Assembly: GCA_030951065.1 (NCBI GenBank)
Contig: JAUZQH010000179.1
Location: 1-6,592 of the forward strand
Direction: 5' to 3'
DNA length: 6,592 nt
DNA from: Mariprofundus sp.
GTDB lineage: Bacteria > Pseudomonadota > Zetaproteobacteria > Mariprofundales > Mariprofundaceae
The translations under genes and the position numbers were made by a program. Under the pieces are notes generated by a model. It was not told the origin of the DNA. It made no database searches and saw nothing but the letters and a program-made list of their open reading frames with translations. Shown piece after piece: positions 4,817 to 6,592 of this stretch (the first letter of the stretch is position 1; each line of letters starts with the position of its first letter).

Positions 4817-6592
4817 ATGTATGATTTGTTTGCCCGGCCGTTGACGGTCATTCCCGGCATCGGCGCTGCGCTGGAAAAACGGCTTGCAGCTCGTGGGATA
4901 CGTTGTCTGGGCGATCTGTTATTGCATCTTCCGAAGGACTATCTTGATGATCGCTGTATTCAACCTGTTGGCCGGTTGACAGAAGGGGAGAGTGCACGCA
5001 TTTGCGGACGTATTGTATCCAGACAGGCGCGTGGATACGGGCGTAAGCGACAGGTGATTTTAACGCTTGTCGACGATTCGGGGCAGATAACACTCAATTT
5101 TTTCCATTCCGGATATATGATGACCGATGCCCGGTTATGCGAAGGTCGTGAGATTTCAGTGCGTGGCATTGTCGAACGCTGGAGGGGTAATTGGCAGATG
5201 AATCATCCTGACTGGTGCGTGATCGAGGCATTTCAGCCCGGTTTTCAACCGGTTTATGCATCGCTGGCAGGGCTGGGTGGCAAACGTGTTTGTACATTGA
5301 TTCGGCATGTTCTGACCATGGTCACTGCTGCTGAGAGTGGTCTGGATCATGTATTGGAAGATAGATGGCAACTGCCATCGTTGGGTCAGGCTTTGAAACG
5401 GTTGCATATGCCGGATACGCTGGATATGGACGGACGTGAAAAGGCGCTTGTACGATTGAAAAGTGAAGAAGTGATTGTATATCTGCATTTGATGCGCGAA
5501 AAGAAAAAACAGGCGGATTGTCCGGCATTATCGTTGCAGGGAGAGCAGCTTAGTGAGCAATTATTAAACAGTTTTCCATTTCCTCTGACTCCGGCGCAAC
5601 AACAGGTATGGGGGGAGATTTCCGGCGATTTAAGATCCGGCAGGCGTATGCATCGGTTATTGCAGGGTGATGTGGGAGCAGGTAAAACCTGGATCGCTGC
5701 ACTGGCCATGGCCATGGCTGCCGGTTGCGGTTATCAGGCGGCGCTGCTTGCACCTACCGAAGTGCTGGCTAAACAGCACGCCGATACATTACGTGAATTA
5801 TTTGCATCATCCGGGCTTGAGGTTGCACTGTTAACCGGGAGTACGAAGGCAAAAGTGCGGCGTGAAATTATTGCCGGATTGCGTGAAAATACGCTGAAAC
5901 TGATTGTCGGCACACATGCTTTGTTAAACGATGATGTGGTGTTTCATCATCTGGCCCTGGCGCTGGTGGATGAACAGCATCGTTTCGGTGTGCGGCAGCG
6001 CTGGGCGCTGGCCGATAAACAACACGATGACCGCAACGCTATTCACCTGTTAGGCATGACAGCGACACCGATTCCGCGTACGCTGGCTTTATCGCTCTAT
6101 GGCGATATGGATTTATCGATGATGCATGGCATGCCACCGGGCCGGAAACCGGTGGAGACACGTGTGATTGCCGCACATAAAATGCAACCGCTGGCTGACG
6201 GAATGCAGCGTATCCTTGATGCCGGAGGGCGTATTTACTGGATTGTCCCACGTATCGACGAGGATGAGGATGGTGTATCGGTTGATCAACGGGTGGATTT
6301 GTTAAAGGGTTATTTTCCTGCAGCTAATGTGCTGGGATTGCACGGGAGGATGAAAGCGCAAGACAAACAAACGGCGCTGGAAGCTTTTGCATCGGGGCCG
6401 TGCAAGATTATTGTTTCCACCACAGTCGTTGAAGTGGGAGTCGATGTGCCTGAAGCGCATTTGATTGTGATTGAACAGGCTGAATCTTACGGCCTGGCGC
6501 AATTGCATCAGCTCAGGGGTCGGGTCGGTCGATCATCCGAGCAGAGTTATTGCATGTTGATTGCCGGCGAACAGATATCCGAAACAGCCATG
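4817..6592 (+). CDS. recG: ATP-dependent DNA helicase RecG, N-terminal 592 residues (3' end outside window)
   Basis: RecG is a superfamily 2 double-stranded DNA translocase that binds branched DNA, regresses stalled replication forks and processes recombination intermediates. The frame is open to the last base, giving 592 residues; full-length proteins have about 690. The N-terminus carries the VIPGIGAALEKRLAA segment and LLLHLPKDYLDDR. The OB-fold wedge domain (about 55-145) binds fork DNA and includes the NFFHSGYM stretch with the conserved aromatic pair. The helicase core has motif I GDVGAGKT (284-291), APTEVLAKQH, motif II DEQH (385-388), motif III TATPIPRT (415-422), LHGRMK, TTVVEVGVDVP, and motif VI QLRGRVGR (565-572). 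All catalytic motifs in view are intact. ATG 4817 matches the expected family N-terminus, though its Shine-Dalgarno sequence is weak; in-frame TTG codons at 4775 and 4778 are less likely starts. Only the C-terminal tail, including the TRG region, is missing. Confidence 0.97.
   Translation, partial: MYDLFARPLTVIPGIGAALEKRLAARGIRCLGDLLLHLPKDYLDDRCIQPVGRLTEGESARICGRIVSRQARGYGRKRQVILTLVDDSGQITLNFFHSGYMMTDARLCEGREISVRGIVERWRGNWQMNHPDWCVIEAFQPGFQPVYASLAGLGGKRVCTLIRHVLTMVTAAESGLDHVLEDRWQLPSLGQALKRLHMPDTLDMDGREKALVRLKSEEVIVYLHLMREKKKQADCPALSLQGEQLSEQLLNSFPFPLTPAQQQVWGEISGDLRSGRRMHRLLQGDVGAGKTWIAALAMAMAAGCGYQAALLAPTEVLAKQHADTLRELFASSGLEVALLTGSTKAKVRREIIAGLRENTLKLIVGTHALLNDDVVFHHLALALVDEQHRFGVRQRWALADKQHDDRNAIHLLGMTATPIPRTLALSLYGDMDLSMMHGMPPGRKPVETRVIAAHKMQPLADGMQRILDAGGRIYWIVPRIDEDEDGVSVDQRVDLLKGYFPAANVLGLHGRMKAQDKQTALEAFASGPCKIIVSTTVVEVGVDVPEAHLIVIEQAESYGLAQLHQLRGRVGRSSEQSYCMLIAGEQISETAM

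Noticed and set aside
4848..6508. Several - strand open frames of 67-110 codons inside recG
   Set aside because: All are antisense to intact RecG helicase motifs, and none has a ribosome-binding site or family resemblance that I can recognise.

Overview
The window is a stretch of bacterial chromosome carrying core genes, with seven protein genes and no sign of phage, insertion sequence, CRISPR or plasmid DNA. The gene set and order (gmk, rpoZ, spoT/rel, ridA, with recG nearby) are typical of Proteobacteria. Base composition looks balanced, near 50% GC by eye. The L28 protein is unusual: its body resembles beta/gamma-proteobacterial L28, but it has the short, four-cysteine zinc-ribbon form that typical Gammaproteobacteria lack. 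That mix suggests a lineage outside the classical gammas. A Zetaproteobacterium such as Mariprofundus is my best guess, but it is only an inference.

Left block, + strand (1-3334): the 3' part of gmk (guanylate kinase), then rpoZ (RNA polymerase omega), a complete bifunctional (p)ppGpp synthetase/hydrolase (spoT/rel), and ridA, whose start codon overlaps the stop of spoT (ATGA). The first three form a guanine-nucleotide and stringent-response module: Gmk makes GDP from GMP, the Rel/SpoT enzyme makes and degrades (p)ppGpp, and omega helps form one of the ppGpp sites on RNA polymerase. RidA detoxifies reactive enamine/imine intermediates of amino-acid metabolism.

Middle (3335-3515): an intergenic region between convergent genes with two consecutive stem-loops. 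The first is a long imperfect hairpin of unknown role. The second is a perfect 14-bp-stem bidirectional intrinsic terminator.

Right block: rpmB (ribosomal protein L28) and a D-hexose-6-phosphate mutarotase (YeaD family) lie on the - strand. They are followed by the divergent recG on the + strand, which runs off the right edge at residue 592. The - strand pair sits between the spoT-ridA operon and recG, whereas in E. coli recG follows the spoT operon directly. I found no clearly novel system. The most notable items are the long hairpin after ridA, the C+ type L28, the conserved ppGpp-site residues at the omega N-terminus, and the absence of a Shine-Dalgarno sequence before spoT.
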